Origin: an uncultured Veillonella sp.
GTDB lineage: Bacteria > Bacillota > Negativicutes > Veillonellales > Veillonellaceae
Direction of reading: 5' to 3'
DNA: 64,000 nt
Assembly: GCF_934230905.1 (NCBI RefSeq)
Contig: NZ_CAKQFJ010000003.1
Span: 37,408 to 101,407, forward strand
A program made the position numbers and the translations under genes. Within the stretch, counting starts at the first letter, position 1. Each line of letters begins with the position of its first letter. The notes below the pieces were generated by a model, which was given only the letters and a program-made list of their open reading frames with translations, had not been told where the DNA came from and made no database searches. Below, piece after piece: positions 33,015 through 41,713 of this stretch.

Positions 33015-33998
33015 TTATCTCAATTCATTTTTTTGATCATACGGTACAATAGATTCAATGCGCCACGTATCATGTTCATATCTCATCTTTATAAACATTC
33101 GATTAGGATAGTCTTTTTCTTTAAAAGTCATATCAAAGGAAATATGATTGACGTCCTCATCATCTATAAATACTCCTTTTAAAAAGAGCGTATTCATTTG
33201 ACGATTATGGTTAGACTGTACAGATTTGCTCCATTGATCATAGGTGCCATATTTCTCACGTTCTCGATGAGCTAGTAGTCGATATGCCTCTTGATATTGC
33301 CCTTTATTAAGATCAGCATAATACTCTATTACCACCTGTTTAGCAGATTCAAGTGCTACATCGCTGCCTAATGTCTTTTGTGCCATAATCATAAATGCAC
33401 CAGGTTTCATTTGTAAATACGCATCGATTTCCTTATCTACAGCAGAGGAAAAACTATATATCCCAATCCCCCAACTAACAACAGTAAGAATAATGGTAAC
33501 AATAATACTTGTTCTACTATACGATGTACGTACCACATTACTAGAACCATCTAGATTTTGTATATTGTTTCCCATTTCATCGCTAAATAAATCGACTTCT
33601 TCAAAGGGCTCTACTGTTCTTTTAACAGCAGGATGTTTCTTTGTACCTCGCAGCAATAATACGTTAACGATTAGAATGCCTATATAGGGAATAAACCCTA
33701 ATAGCAAAAGCCATTCGCTATTATTTGTATCATGCAAACGGCGTACCATAGCACCCAAATTAGGCAATGTAAGAGCCATAATCGAAATGAACCACAGCGC
33801 AAAAACTATGCCTATCGTATATATAAATAGAGCACTATGAAGGGATAATAGACCTAGCACGGCTAAGCATAGACCAACAATTAAATGCTCAACGAGCATA
33901 AATCGCCAAAATGAGCCCCGAGAAATGGTGCCGGAAAAATCACAATACCGGTCTATAATATTATCTTTTATTGTATCAATCACTAATTGTTGTATCAT
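33015..33998 (-). CDS. DUF805 protein with C-terminal NTF2-like extracytoplasmic domain
   Basis: About 327 residues from the ATG at 33998, which has AAAGGA upstream; a TTG at 34016 is a weaker option. A DUF805 domain occupies the first 125 residues (YCDFSGTISRGSFWRF, MVRRLHDTNNSEWLLLL). Then come a variable linker (AVKRTVEPFEEVDLFSDE), a single membrane helix near residue 165, and a domain with an NTF2-like layout (VVIEYYADLNKGQYQEAYRLL to YEHDTWRIESIVPYD). The last domain probably lies outside the inner membrane. First gene of the two-gene DUF805 unit. The NTF2 assignment is by pattern only. Confidence 0.8.
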   Translation of the reverse strand: MIQQLVIDTIKDNIIDRYCDFSGTISRGSFWRFMLVEHLIVGLCLAVLGLLSLHSALFIYTIGIVFALWFISIMALTLPNLGAMVRRLHDTNNSEWLLLLGFIPYIGILIVNVLLLRGTKKHPAVKRTVEPFEEVDLFSDEMGNNIQNLDGSSNVVRTSYSRTSIIVTIILTVVSWGIGIYSFSSAVDKEIDAYLQMKPGAFMIMAQKTLGSDVALESAKQVVIEYYADLNKGQYQEAYRLLAHREREKYGTYDQWSKSVQSNHNRQMNTLFLKGVFIDDEDVNHISFDMTFKEKDYPNRMFIKMRYEHDTWRIESIVPYDQKNELR

Positions 33999-34108
33999 TA
34001 AAAATCCTTTTCTCAAACGATATATCTAGATTCATAATACCAAATATAGTATAGATTCTACAATGAGTAAAAAAATACATAATAATTATATAATAAAATG
34101 TATAAATT

Positions 34109-34188
34109 AAGACCTATCTAGCGAATATAGCTCTAACATAGTATACCCACATCGATAGACTATGTTACATTTTCTCTAGATAGGTCTT
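34109..34188 (-). terminator. Nested hairpin ending the trp operon
   Basis: A 13-bp perfect outer stem (AAGACCTATCTAG with CTAGATAGGTCTT) encloses a second 9-bp perfect stem (TAACATAGT at 34134-34142 with ACTATGTTA at 34159-34167). It lies 38 bases after trpA. The minus-strand exit is AATTTATAC rather than a T run, so it may act as a 3' end protector as well as a terminator. Confidence 0.55.
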
Positions 34189-34225
34189 AATCATTATAAG
34201 CCTTATATATGATATAACGATATGA

Positions 34226-35017
34226 TTATGCGCCTGCTTTTAATACAGCGTGCTTCATAGATTGTACATAATCAAATAACACTTCATCAGCCTTATCACC
34301 ATGTTCTGCTACGATTTTAACGATTGCAGAACCTACAATAGCACCATCAGATACGCGTGCCATCGCTTCCGCTTGATCTGGTGTCGAAATACCAAAGCCA
34401 ACAGCTACTGGAATATCCGTATATTTACGGATTGTTTCCACAATGGATTTAATATCTGTTTTGATTTCACTACGCATGCCTGTAACACCAAGAGAGGATA
34501 CACAGTACACAAAACCTTCCGCTTCTTTAGCAATCATTTCAATACGATTTTCAGATGTTGGAGCAATTAAGGATACTACTTCAACGCCATGTTTATTAGC
34601 CACACTAGCGAGTTCACCTTTTTCTTCAAACGGCATATCTGGCACAATAACGCCAGCAATACCAACCTCTTCACAGAGAGTAAAGAACTTTTCACGACCA
34701 AATACGTAGATTGGGTTCAAATAAGTCATGAACACGAGTGGAACTGTTACTGCATCATCACCAGTGCGCAAACGACGAACCATATCGAAGATATCATTAA
34801 TTTTTACGCCTGTAGAAAGAGCACGTGTACTCGCTTCTTGGATAACAGGACCTTCCGCTGTTGGATCTGAGAATGGAATACCAATTTCTACCATATCCGC
34901 ACCAGCTTTCACCATCACGCGAATATAACGTTCTGTATTTTCAATACCATGGTCGCCAGCACTAATGAACGGGATGAATGCCTTGCCCTTTGTGAAAGCG
35001 TCTTTAATTTTATTCAT
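34226..35017 (-). CDS. trpA: Tryptophan synthase alpha chain
   Basis: 263 residues. TrpA cleaves indole-3-glycerol phosphate and passes indole through a tunnel to TrpB. Catalytic residues are in place: Glu in DMVEIGIPFSDPTAEGPVIQ and Asp in VPDMPFEE. Phosphate-binding loops GVTGMR and VGFGIS/GSAIVK close the TIM barrel. It overlaps trpB by eight bases, which keeps the two subunits in balance. It is last in the trp operon, followed by the hairpin at 34109-34188. Confidence 0.97.
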   Translation of the reverse strand: MNKIKDAFTKGKAFIPFISAGDHGIENTERYIRVMVKAGADMVEIGIPFSDPTAEGPVIQEASTRALSTGVKINDIFDMVRRLRTGDDAVTVPLVFMTYLNPIYVFGREKFFTLCEEVGIAGVIVPDMPFEEKGELASVANKHGVEVVSLIAPTSENRIEMIAKEAEGFVYCVSSLGVTGMRSEIKTDIKSIVETIRKYTDIPVAVGFGISTPDQAEAMARVSDGAIVGSAIVKIVAEHGDKADEVLFDYVQSMKHAVLKAGA

Positions 35018-36203
35018 GTAGATCCACCCCTCTATATTTCGCCATAGCCGCTACGTCTTTATCACCACGACCAGATAAACAAATAATAATGATATCATCC
35101 TTGCTCATAGTAGGCGCAATTTTACGCGCATGTGCCACTGCATGAGCACTCTCGATAGCTGGAATAATGCCCTCTAAACGAGACAAATATTCGAATGCAT
35201 CCACCGCTTCATCATCTGTTACAGGCACATATTCAGCGCGACCACTATCGCGTAAATATGCATGTTCAGGTCCTATACCAGGATAATCAAGGCCTGCAGA
35301 AATAGAATATACCGGTGCGATTTGACCATCTTCATCTTGGCAGAAGTAGGACTTCATACCGTGGAAAATACCAACTGTACCTTTTGCCATGGTAGCCGCA
35401 TGTTCTTCTGTATCAATGCCACGACCTGCTGCTTCACAACCGATAAGGCGAACGCCTTCATCTGGAATAAAGTTATAGAACATCCCCATCGCATTGGAAC
35501 CACCACCGACACAAGCCATAACAGCTGTTGGCAATTTACCTTCCGCTTCCAGAATTTGTTCACGTGCTTCACGACTAATGATAGATTGGAAATCACGAAC
35601 AATCATAGGAAATGGATGCGCACCCATAACGGACCCCAACACATAATGTGTATCGGACATGCGATTTGTCCATTCACGCATTGCTTCAGAAACAGCATCT
35701 TTTAACGTACTAGTACCAGTTGTTACAGGATGTACCTTAGCACCCAATAGCTCCATGCGATATACGTTAAGCGCTTGACGTTCACAGTCTTCAGCACCCA
35801 TGAACACTTCACATTCCATACCCATTAACGCAGCCACAGTAGCAGTTGCTACACCATGTTGACCAGCACCTGTTTCAGCAATAACGCGAGTTTTACCCAT
35901 CCGTTTTGCCAACAACATTTGGCCGATTACGTTATTTAATTTATGGGAACCTGTATGGTTCAAATCTTCACGTTTCAAATAGATTTTGGCTCCACCAAGA
36001 TCCTTTGTCATGCGATCTGCATAATATAAAAGGGATGGACGGCCTGTATATGTTTTATGTAAATCCTCAAGTTCACGTACAAAATCAGGGTCATCTTTAT
36101 ACTTGTTGTATGCCTCTTCCAATTCGATGACTGCATTCATTAATGTTTCTGGCATAAATTGGCCACCAAAGTCACCAAAATAGCCATGTCTTTGTTCACT
36201 CAT
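35010..36203 (-). CDS. trpB: Tryptophan synthase beta chain
   Basis: 397 residues, the standard TrpB1 length. It starts GYFGDFGGQFMPETLM, with LKREDLNHTGSHKLNNVIGQ (PLP lysine in HTGSHK), ETGAGQHGVA for carboxylate binding, and CVGGGSNAMG for the PLP phosphate. It condenses indole with serine. It sits 13 bases after the trpCF fusion and overlaps trpA. All active-site motifs are intact. Confidence 0.97.
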   Translation of the reverse strand: MSEQRHGYFGDFGGQFMPETLMNAVIELEEAYNKYKDDPDFVRELEDLHKTYTGRPSLLYYADRMTKDLGGAKIYLKREDLNHTGSHKLNNVIGQMLLAKRMGKTRVIAETGAGQHGVATATVAALMGMECEVFMGAEDCERQALNVYRMELLGAKVHPVTTGTSTLKDAVSEAMREWTNRMSDTHYVLGSVMGAHPFPMIVRDFQSIISREAREQILEAEGKLPTAVMACVGGGSNAMGMFYNFIPDEGVRLIGCEAAGRGIDTEEHAATMAKGTVGIFHGMKSYFCQDEDGQIAPVYSISAGLDYPGIGPEHAYLRDSGRAEYVPVTDDEAVDAFEYLSRLEGIIPAIESAHAVAHARKIAPTMSKDDIIIICLSGRGDKDVAAMAKYRGVDLHE

Positions 36204-36216
36204 ATAACTTACCTTT

Positions 36217-37710
36217 CTATATATATTTCACGACATTTATGAAAGCTTTAATTTTATCATTATCCTTCATACCGTCTGTTTCTATACCACTGCTAATATC
36301 TATACCATACGGACGTACTGTACGAATCGCGCGAGCCACATTTGTGCTATCAATACCACCAGCTAGCATAAATGGGCGTTCAAACTCATCTAAACAAGAC
36401 CAGTCAAACACTTCCCCCGTACCTCCGCGCTCATCCTTATGGTACGCATCAAATAATAGCATGTCTGCACTACTATCAATCCATGTCTCTGCGTCGCTAG
36501 CACTACGAATCTGAACAGCCTTCCAAACCTCTACATTAATACGTTCTTTTAAGGATCTGATGAAAGCCTCATCTTCATCACCATGCAATTGCACCGCGTC
36601 AAGATTAACCTTATTTGCAATGGCAACAAGATTATCTAATGTTTCATTTACAAAAACGCCTACCGTTTTAATCTTCTCAAAATTAGAGTTTTCTTGGGCA
36701 AATTCCTTACTATCCTGTGCTGTATCAGTATTCATTGGTACTGTAACTTCACCATATGTTTTTTCGTATTGCTTATGAAGTTCGTCCACTAATGTCTTAG
36801 CCTGTTCTACAGTCACTTGTCGTTTGCTCGGTGCAAATACAAGGCCCATGTAGTGTGGCTTTGCCTCTACAATGGCAGGAATGGTTTCTACCTTAGAGAT
36901 ACCACACATCTTAACCTTTGGCGTATAGTAGGTGGAACCATAGAGATATGCTAATTTCTCAACCTTATTAGGTGAACGCATAAAGGTTTCCCCCATCAAG
37001 GCTACGCCGATATTGTTATCTCGCAATACTTGGATATCCTTTGGTGTTTCTAGACCACTTTCAGATACGAAAATCACATCGTCTTGAACGAGATTGCGCA
37101 AGCGCACACTGTTTTGTACGTCTACGGTAAAATCTTTCAAATTGCGGTTGTTAACACCAATAATACGGGCACCACAATCGATTGCCATTTGTACTTCATG
37201 CTCATCATGAGCCTCTACTAAAGAAGACAAACCTAGAGAATCGGCTAACTCACGGAACTTCGTTAAGGTAGGTACATCGAGGCATGCACAGATTAATAAG
37301 ATTGCGCTAGCTCCCCATACCTTCGCTTGGTAGATTTGGTATTCATCAATAATGAAGTCCTTGCGAAGGGCAGGGATTTTTACAGTGCTAGCAATTTCTT
37401 GCAAATATTTTTTATCGCCTTTAAAAAAATCTGGCTCAGTTAATACAGAAATGGCTGCTGCCCCTGCTACCTCATATTCTTTAGCGATGTCTAAATACGG
37501 GAAGTGCTCTGCTATGATGCCTTTTGATGGAGACGCCTTCTTTACTTCGCAAATAAAGTTAAAATCTTGCTGACGAAGGGCTGCTTCAAAAGGAAATCCT
37601 GTATTGGATGGTAATTCCAAAGCCGCTGCTTTCACAGCCTCAGGAGACTTCATATGTTTCTCTTGGGCTACTCGAACCTTAGTAGCCTCTACAATTGTAT
37701 CTAAAATCAA
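36217..37710 (-). CDS. trpCF: TrpC-TrpF fusion (indole-3-glycerol phosphate synthase / PRA isomerase)
   Basis: 497 residues in two TIM barrels. Residues 1-255 are IGPS: FICEVKKASPSKG, ALRKDFIIDEYQIYQ, GVNNRNLKDF and VSESGLET. From about residue 268 (VKMCGISKVETIPAI) comes phosphoribosylanthranilate isomerase, with VGVFVNETLD, VQLHGDED, LLFDAYHKDERGGTG and MLAGGI. A charged, low-complexity insertion (TVPMNTDTAQDSKEFAQENSN, near 320-345) interrupts the isomerase domain. Bifunctional TrpC-F is known from enterobacteria, and here it occurs in a Firmicute-type operon. It follows trpD by three bases. Confidence 0.95.
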   Translation of the reverse strand: MILDTIVEATKVRVAQEKHMKSPEAVKAAALELPSNTGFPFEAALRQQDFNFICEVKKASPSKGIIAEHFPYLDIAKEYEVAGAAAISVLTEPDFFKGDKKYLQEIASTVKIPALRKDFIIDEYQIYQAKVWGASAILLICACLDVPTLTKFRELADSLGLSSLVEAHDEHEVQMAIDCGARIIGVNNRNLKDFTVDVQNSVRLRNLVQDDVIFVSESGLETPKDIQVLRDNNIGVALMGETFMRSPNKVEKLAYLYGSTYYTPKVKMCGISKVETIPAIVEAKPHYMGLVFAPSKRQVTVEQAKTLVDELHKQYEKTYGEVTVPMNTDTAQDSKEFAQENSNFEKIKTVGVFVNETLDNLVAIANKVNLDAVQLHGDEDEAFIRSLKERINVEVWKAVQIRSASDAETWIDSSADMLLFDAYHKDERGGTGEVFDWSCLDEFERPFMLAGGIDSTNVARAIRTVRPYGIDISSGIETDGMKDNDKIKAFINVVKYI

Positions 37711-37713
37711 TGG

Positions 37714-38724
37714 TTATACCTCTTGTGTTGCTTTCACAAACTGTTCCATTGTGGCAAGAGCCTTACCAGAGTCAATCATGTGTTTTGCCTCTTCAATGCC
37801 CTCTGCCAATGTAATGCCATCTTTTGCAAGATAAATTGCCATGCCAGCATTGAGGAGAACAGCTGTACGTTTACCACCCTGTTCACCACCGAGAACACGA
37901 CGTGTAATCTCAGCATTTACTGTAGCATCGCCACCTTCAAGCTCTGTTTTATCAGCGTATTCGAAACCATATTCTTTAGGATCGAATTCGTAGTTTGTGA
38001 AAGTACCATTATTAATTTCGCAGACGTACGTTTTATTTGTTGCCGTAATCTCATCAAGACCATCAAAGCCGTGTACCACTGCACCGCGTTTTACACCAAG
38101 GTTAGCCAATACGCGAGCCAATGGTTCTACCAAAGATGTATCATAAACGCCCATTAATTCTACAGTAGCACCTGCAGGATTTGCCAATGGTCCGAGGATA
38201 TTGAACACGGTACGAACGCCCAACGCTTTACGTACAGGCCCCGCATATTTCATAGCTTGATGATACACAGGAGCAAACATGAAGCACATATTGGCTTTAT
38301 TAAGGACTGCCTCATTTTGTTCACCATTAAGCTCTAATTTAGCGCCTAATGCTTCGATTAAATCAGCAGCACCACATTTACTAGATACACTACGGTTACC
38401 ATGTTTCGCTACTGGAATACCTGCTGCGGAAATAATGAAACCAGACGTAGTAGAAATGTTGAATGTATTCGCCTCATCACCGCCAGTACCTACGATTTCA
38501 ACTACAGTTTGCTCATGAGGAACAGAACCAGCCTTCTCACGCATAACCTCAGCAAACGCTGTAACCTCATCTACAGTAGGGCCTTTTGCCGCCAAAGCGC
38601 ACAAGAAACCAGCCATAGGAACCTCAGCTACCTCGCCGCTCATAATTTTGTTCATTGTGTCTTTAGCAAGGTCGTAAGATAAATCTTGACCATGCGTTAC
38701 TTTATATAATGCTTCTTGGATCAT
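37714..38724 (-). CDS. trpD: Anthranilate phosphoribosyltransferase
   Basis: 336 residues. The PRPP site VGTGGDEANTFNIST (residues 82-96), KHGNRSVSSKCGAADLIE and LGPLANPAGA are diagnostic. It transfers phosphoribose to anthranilate. Amidotransferase activity is on the separate trpG. Its ribosome-binding site (AAGGAGTTATAA) begins only a few bases after the end of a very large inverted repeat (38739-38977), an unusual setting for an operon-internal gene, since 450 bases separate it from trpG. Confidence 0.96.
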   Translation of the reverse strand: MIQEALYKVTHGQDLSYDLAKDTMNKIMSGEVAEVPMAGFLCALAAKGPTVDEVTAFAEVMREKAGSVPHEQTVVEIVGTGGDEANTFNISTTSGFIISAAGIPVAKHGNRSVSSKCGAADLIEALGAKLELNGEQNEAVLNKANMCFMFAPVYHQAMKYAGPVRKALGVRTVFNILGPLANPAGATVELMGVYDTSLVEPLARVLANLGVKRGAVVHGFDGLDEITATNKTYVCEINNGTFTNYEFDPKEYGFEYADKTELEGGDATVNAEITRRVLGGEQGGKRTAVLLNAGMAIYLAKDGITLAEGIEEAKHMIDSGKALATMEQFVKATQEV

Positions 38725-38738
38725 TTATAACTCCTTAC

Positions 38739-38977
38739 TTGTTGTTCATTTCTATTTTACATGCATCTTGTGATTATGGGGTTAGTTGTCTTATTAACTC
38801 TTGTGAACTGATAGGGACCTACCTCCTCCACCGGCCGGGTCTGACTTCGGCCTGCGGCCTTCGCAGGGCCAAAGTCGGAGTTAGAACCCTATCAGTTCAC
38901 AAACACAAATTAGCTAAAATTTATGAATAACCCCATAATCACAAGTGCTCAATATAAAATCCAGAAATGAACAACAA
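38739..38977. repeat. Triple-nested inverted repeat between trpG and trpD (element C)
   Basis: Three perfect pairings nest inside each other: TTGTTGTTCATTTCT (38739-38753) with 38963-38977; CTTGTGATTATGGGG (38767-38781) with 38931-38945; and TTGTGAACTGATAGGG (38801-38816) with 38887-38902. The centre is a GC-rich hairpin running from CTGACTTCGGCC to AAAGTCGGAG. No coding region was found inside. In the trp mRNA it would fold immediately 5' of the trpD ribosome-binding site. The centre shares GACTTCGG with the core of elements A and B. Confidence 0.75.
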
Positions 38978-39008
38978 TTAAATATTTAAAAATGTTTCTG
39001 CGGCGCTC

Positions 39009-39038
39009 GGAAGAAGAACGGCGGTGCCGTTCTTTTCC
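39009..39038. terminator. Terminator-like hairpin in the trpG-trpD gap
   Basis: GGAA-AAGAACGGC and GCCGTTCTT-TTCC pair around GGT. The T-rich exit is on the plus strand (TTTTCCTTTTG); on the minus strand, the sense of the operon, there is no T run. It probably acts as an mRNA structure rather than a terminator of the trp transcript. Confidence 0.4.
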
Positions 39039-39090
39039 TTTTGCGTTTAAGGAAAGAAATGGTTCGTATATGTCTAAAGGTCTACGATGA

Positions 39091-39170
39091 TAGGACGATA
39101 GGGGTGCCCAAACGACTTCGGGCTCCGCGAAGCGCAGTAGCGTGTCGGCTTGGGTGCCCCTATCATCCTA
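39091..39170. repeat. Palindromic element, copy B (long stem, conserved core)
   Basis: A 21-bp stem with three mismatches (TAGGACGATAGGGG side at 39091-39111 against 39150-39170) encloses a 38-base core starting ACGACTTCGGGCTCCGC and ending GTCGGC, nearly identical to the core of copy A at 27938-27976. It begins four bases beyond the trpG stop. The stem arms of A and B are unrelated except next to the core, yet each pairs with its own partner. Confidence 0.75.
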
Positions 39171-39174
39171 TCTA

Positions 39175-39741
39175 CTAGCAATTTAAGAAATTGCGAATCA
39201 TTTGTTCCCCATTTGGTGTCATGATAGATTCCGGATGGAATTGTACACCATAGATTGGATAATCTTTATGCTCTACGCTCATTACTTCACCGTCATCTGT
39301 AATGGATGTAACGATAAGTTCACTAGGCATAGTTTCGTCAATGATTGCTAAGGAATGGTATCTTGCCACTTCAAATTGTTCCGGTACGCCTTTAAGGATT
39401 TTGGATGGGTGTACTTGTTTAGCTACACTTTGTTTGCCATGCATAACTTTTTTTGCGTAAGAAACAGTGCCACCGAATACTTCACCGATGGCTTGGTGCC
39501 CGAGGCATACGCCGAGGATCGGGAATTCACCTTTGCATTCGCGCAATAGGTCTTCGTATACGCCCGCATCAGCCGGTCTGCCAGGTCCTGGTGAAAGTAT
39601 AACATAGTCCGGTTTCAAAGCACGAATTTCTTCAACTGTTAACTCATCGCTACGAATAACTTTAATATCTGGATTGATAGATCCTACCAATTGATATAAG
39701 TTGAAAGAGAAACTATCATAATTATCTATAAGGAGTACCAT
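39175..39741 (-). CDS. trpG: Anthranilate synthase glutamine amidotransferase subunit
   Basis: 188 residues, a single class I glutamine amidotransferase domain. The catalytic triad is visible: Cys in ILGVCLGHQAIGE, and His and Glu in VQFHPESIMT. It supplies ammonia to TrpE. The ATG overlaps the trpE stop (TAATG), coupling the two subunits one to one. Unlike some operons it is not fused to trpD. It could also serve folate synthesis as PabA, since no separate pabA is in the window. Confidence 0.96.
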   Translation of the reverse strand: MVLLIDNYDSFSFNLYQLVGSINPDIKVIRSDELTVEEIRALKPDYVILSPGPGRPADAGVYEDLLRECKGEFPILGVCLGHQAIGEVFGGTVSYAKKVMHGKQSVAKQVHPSKILKGVPEQFEVARYHSLAIIDETMPSELIVTSITDDGEVMSVEHKDYPIYGVQFHPESIMTPNGEQMIRNFLNC

Positions 39742-41222
39742 TATTCTACCTCCTGTGCATCTGTAATTGCGGAAATCATAGATTGACCTTTTATTAACGT
39801 TTCGTTGTATTCACTTTCAGGAACACTATCACGAACAATCCCTGCACCAGCGCGAACATAGACCTTACCGCCTTTATTCATAGCCATGCGAATGCCGATA
39901 CATACATCCATGTTACCAGAGAAATCAATATATCCAACAGCACCACCATATACACCACGTGGGCTTTTTTCCAACTCATGTAAAATCTCGATAGCACGAA
40001 TTTTAGGAGCCCCAGACAAAGTGCCTGCTGGTAATGTAGCACCGATAGCATCAAGAGCATCTTTGCCGTCTTGAATTTCACCACTTACAGTCGATGTAAT
40101 GTGGATAACATGAGAAAAACGTTGCAACATATGTAACGCTTCTACTTTCACAGAACCAAATCTTGAAATCTTACCTAAATCATTACGACCTAAATCTACA
40201 AGCATATTATGTTCAGCTAGCTCTTTTTCATCATTAATGAGTCTTTGTTCAATGGCAAGATCCTCTGCTTCGGTTTTACCGCGGCGCATAGTACCTGCAA
40301 TCGGGAATGTATACAGTTTACCTTCTGCTAATTTTACCAAGGTTTCTGGAGAAGCCCCTGTAAGCTCTACATCGCCACCAGACAAGTAAAACATGTATGG
40401 AGATGGGTTCAACGTACGTAACACACGATATGCATTCAATAAGCTACCATCAAACTCTGCTTCACGTCGATTCGATACAACACATTGGAAGATATCCCCT
40501 TCTTTAATATAATGTTGTGTCTTTTTAACTACCTCTTCAAATTCATCCTTTGTAAATTCAGAAGTGAATTCTGTTTTAAGTACACCTTTAGGTACATTGG
40601 CTTCTTTACCATTCACTACAAGATCAGCTAATGCCTTCAATTCAAGCTCAGCCTTATTATAGTTACGTTCTAAATCATTTGTACTAATGTTAGCAATTAA
40701 GTATATTTTATTTTTGTAATGATCAAAAGCAATCACCTTATCAAAGAGCATAAGGTCTACATCGTTCACCATAGCGGAATCATTATCTGGTGTTGGAAAA
40801 TCAAGTGTTGGCTCGATATAGCGAATATATTCACAAGCAAAATAACCTACAAATCCACCAGTAAATGTTGGCAATTCCTCCAAACGAGGACTTTTATATT
40901 GATTTAAAATATTACGAATCTCTGCCGCTGGATCAGAACACGCAAAAGTACGAGTTGTACCATCTTTGATAGTCATTTGATGATTTTTACAAAACAGCTC
41001 GATCTTAGGATCGTAACCTAAGAAAGAATAGCGGCCCCAATGATTACTATTATCTGCACTTTCAAGTAAATACGTATGACTACTTACTTGTTTTAACGCT
41101 TTTAACACGCTAATCGGTGTGCGTACATCGGACAAAATTTCCATATACACAGGTACAATATCATAGCCCGGTGCGATAGCTTTCACACGGTCAAGACTAG
41201 GAAACATCATGAGAACCTCCAT
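39741..41222 (-). CDS. trpE: Anthranilate synthase component I
   Basis: 493 residues, chorismate-binding family. The Trp feedback site includes LLESADNSNHWGRYSFLG near the N-terminus. The catalytic half has SPYMFYLSGGDVELTGASPETLVK, TFPIAGTMRRGKT, DLGRNDLGKIS and GAPKIRAIEILHELE. It makes anthranilate from chorismate. It is the first gene of the operon, directly downstream of the tRNA-Trp T-box leader, so transcription should rise when tRNA-Trp is uncharged. GAGAACCTCC-type complement gives GGAGGTTCTC before the ATG. Confidence 0.96.
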   Translation of the reverse strand: MEVLMMFPSLDRVKAIAPGYDIVPVYMEILSDVRTPISVLKALKQVSSHTYLLESADNSNHWGRYSFLGYDPKIELFCKNHQMTIKDGTTRTFACSDPAAEIRNILNQYKSPRLEELPTFTGGFVGYFACEYIRYIEPTLDFPTPDNDSAMVNDVDLMLFDKVIAFDHYKNKIYLIANISTNDLERNYNKAELELKALADLVVNGKEANVPKGVLKTEFTSEFTKDEFEEVVKKTQHYIKEGDIFQCVVSNRREAEFDGSLLNAYRVLRTLNPSPYMFYLSGGDVELTGASPETLVKLAEGKLYTFPIAGTMRRGKTEAEDLAIEQRLINDEKELAEHNMLVDLGRNDLGKISRFGSVKVEALHMLQRFSHVIHITSTVSGEIQDGKDALDAIGATLPAGTLSGAPKIRAIEILHELEKSPRGVYGGAVGYIDFSGNMDVCIGIRMAMNKGGKVYVRAGAGIVRDSVPESEYNETLIKGQSMISAITDAQEVE

Positions 41223-41236
41223 CTGGTATTACCAAT

Positions 41237-41565
41237 AAAAAAACTCGCCCATGACAATATGACGTCAAGGACGAGTTTATAGTTCTATCTTCACAATCGA
41301 ATGTTTTATGCTATAAATCGCGGTACCACCTTGTTTGAATGCAATGCATTCCCCTTTCGCAGGATACTAACATATCCCTCACAATTAACGCTCATGTAAC
41401 GTCGCACCATACTAGGAATGAAAATCCATTCTGTTCCATGCGCCCTCGGTGGTCCATTTAATAAGCTGCGTACTACGGGTTCTCAGCTAATCCCGCTCTC
41501 TGTGAGTGCATTTCCTATTTTTATCTCCACCTCATCGGTTTCTTTCAGGCGAGTATAAAATTATA
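41237..41565 (-). promoter_or_regulatory. T-box riboswitch (tRNA-Trp) ahead of trpE
   Basis: On the minus strand, stem I contains the AGAGAGC bulge region and GGGATTAGCTGAGAACCCG distal loop, and the specifier TGG (41454-41456) in AAATGGACC, read as Trp. The antiterminator T-box AAGGTGGTACCGCG is at 41319-41332. The terminator stem follows at 41241-41278 (AAACTCGTCC with GGGCGAGTTT) with a TTTTTTT run. With the promoter this fills the 490-base gap before trpE; the part nearest 41714 holds the MFS gene promoter and ribosome-binding site. Confidence 0.93.
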
Positions 41566-41570
41566 ATTTG

Positions 41571-41600
41571 ATTATACGTTTTCTATAGAATGAAAGTCAA
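41571..41600 (-). promoter_or_regulatory. Promoter of the trp operon leader
   Basis: TTGACT (41595-41600) and TATAAT (41571-41576) are spaced 18 bases on the minus strand, immediately before the T-box. Confidence 0.75.
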
Positions 41601-41713
41601 GAAAACTTTTTTAATTATATATTATTTTTCTAATATTTATAATGCATAACAAACCATATCACGTTATACTATAAATTACATACTAGTATTCGACTTATTT
41701 TATAGGAGTTTTT

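Noticed and set aside
38739..38977. CRISPR array or tandem repeat in the trpG-trpD gap
   Set aside because: The repeats are inverted and nested, not direct and spaced.
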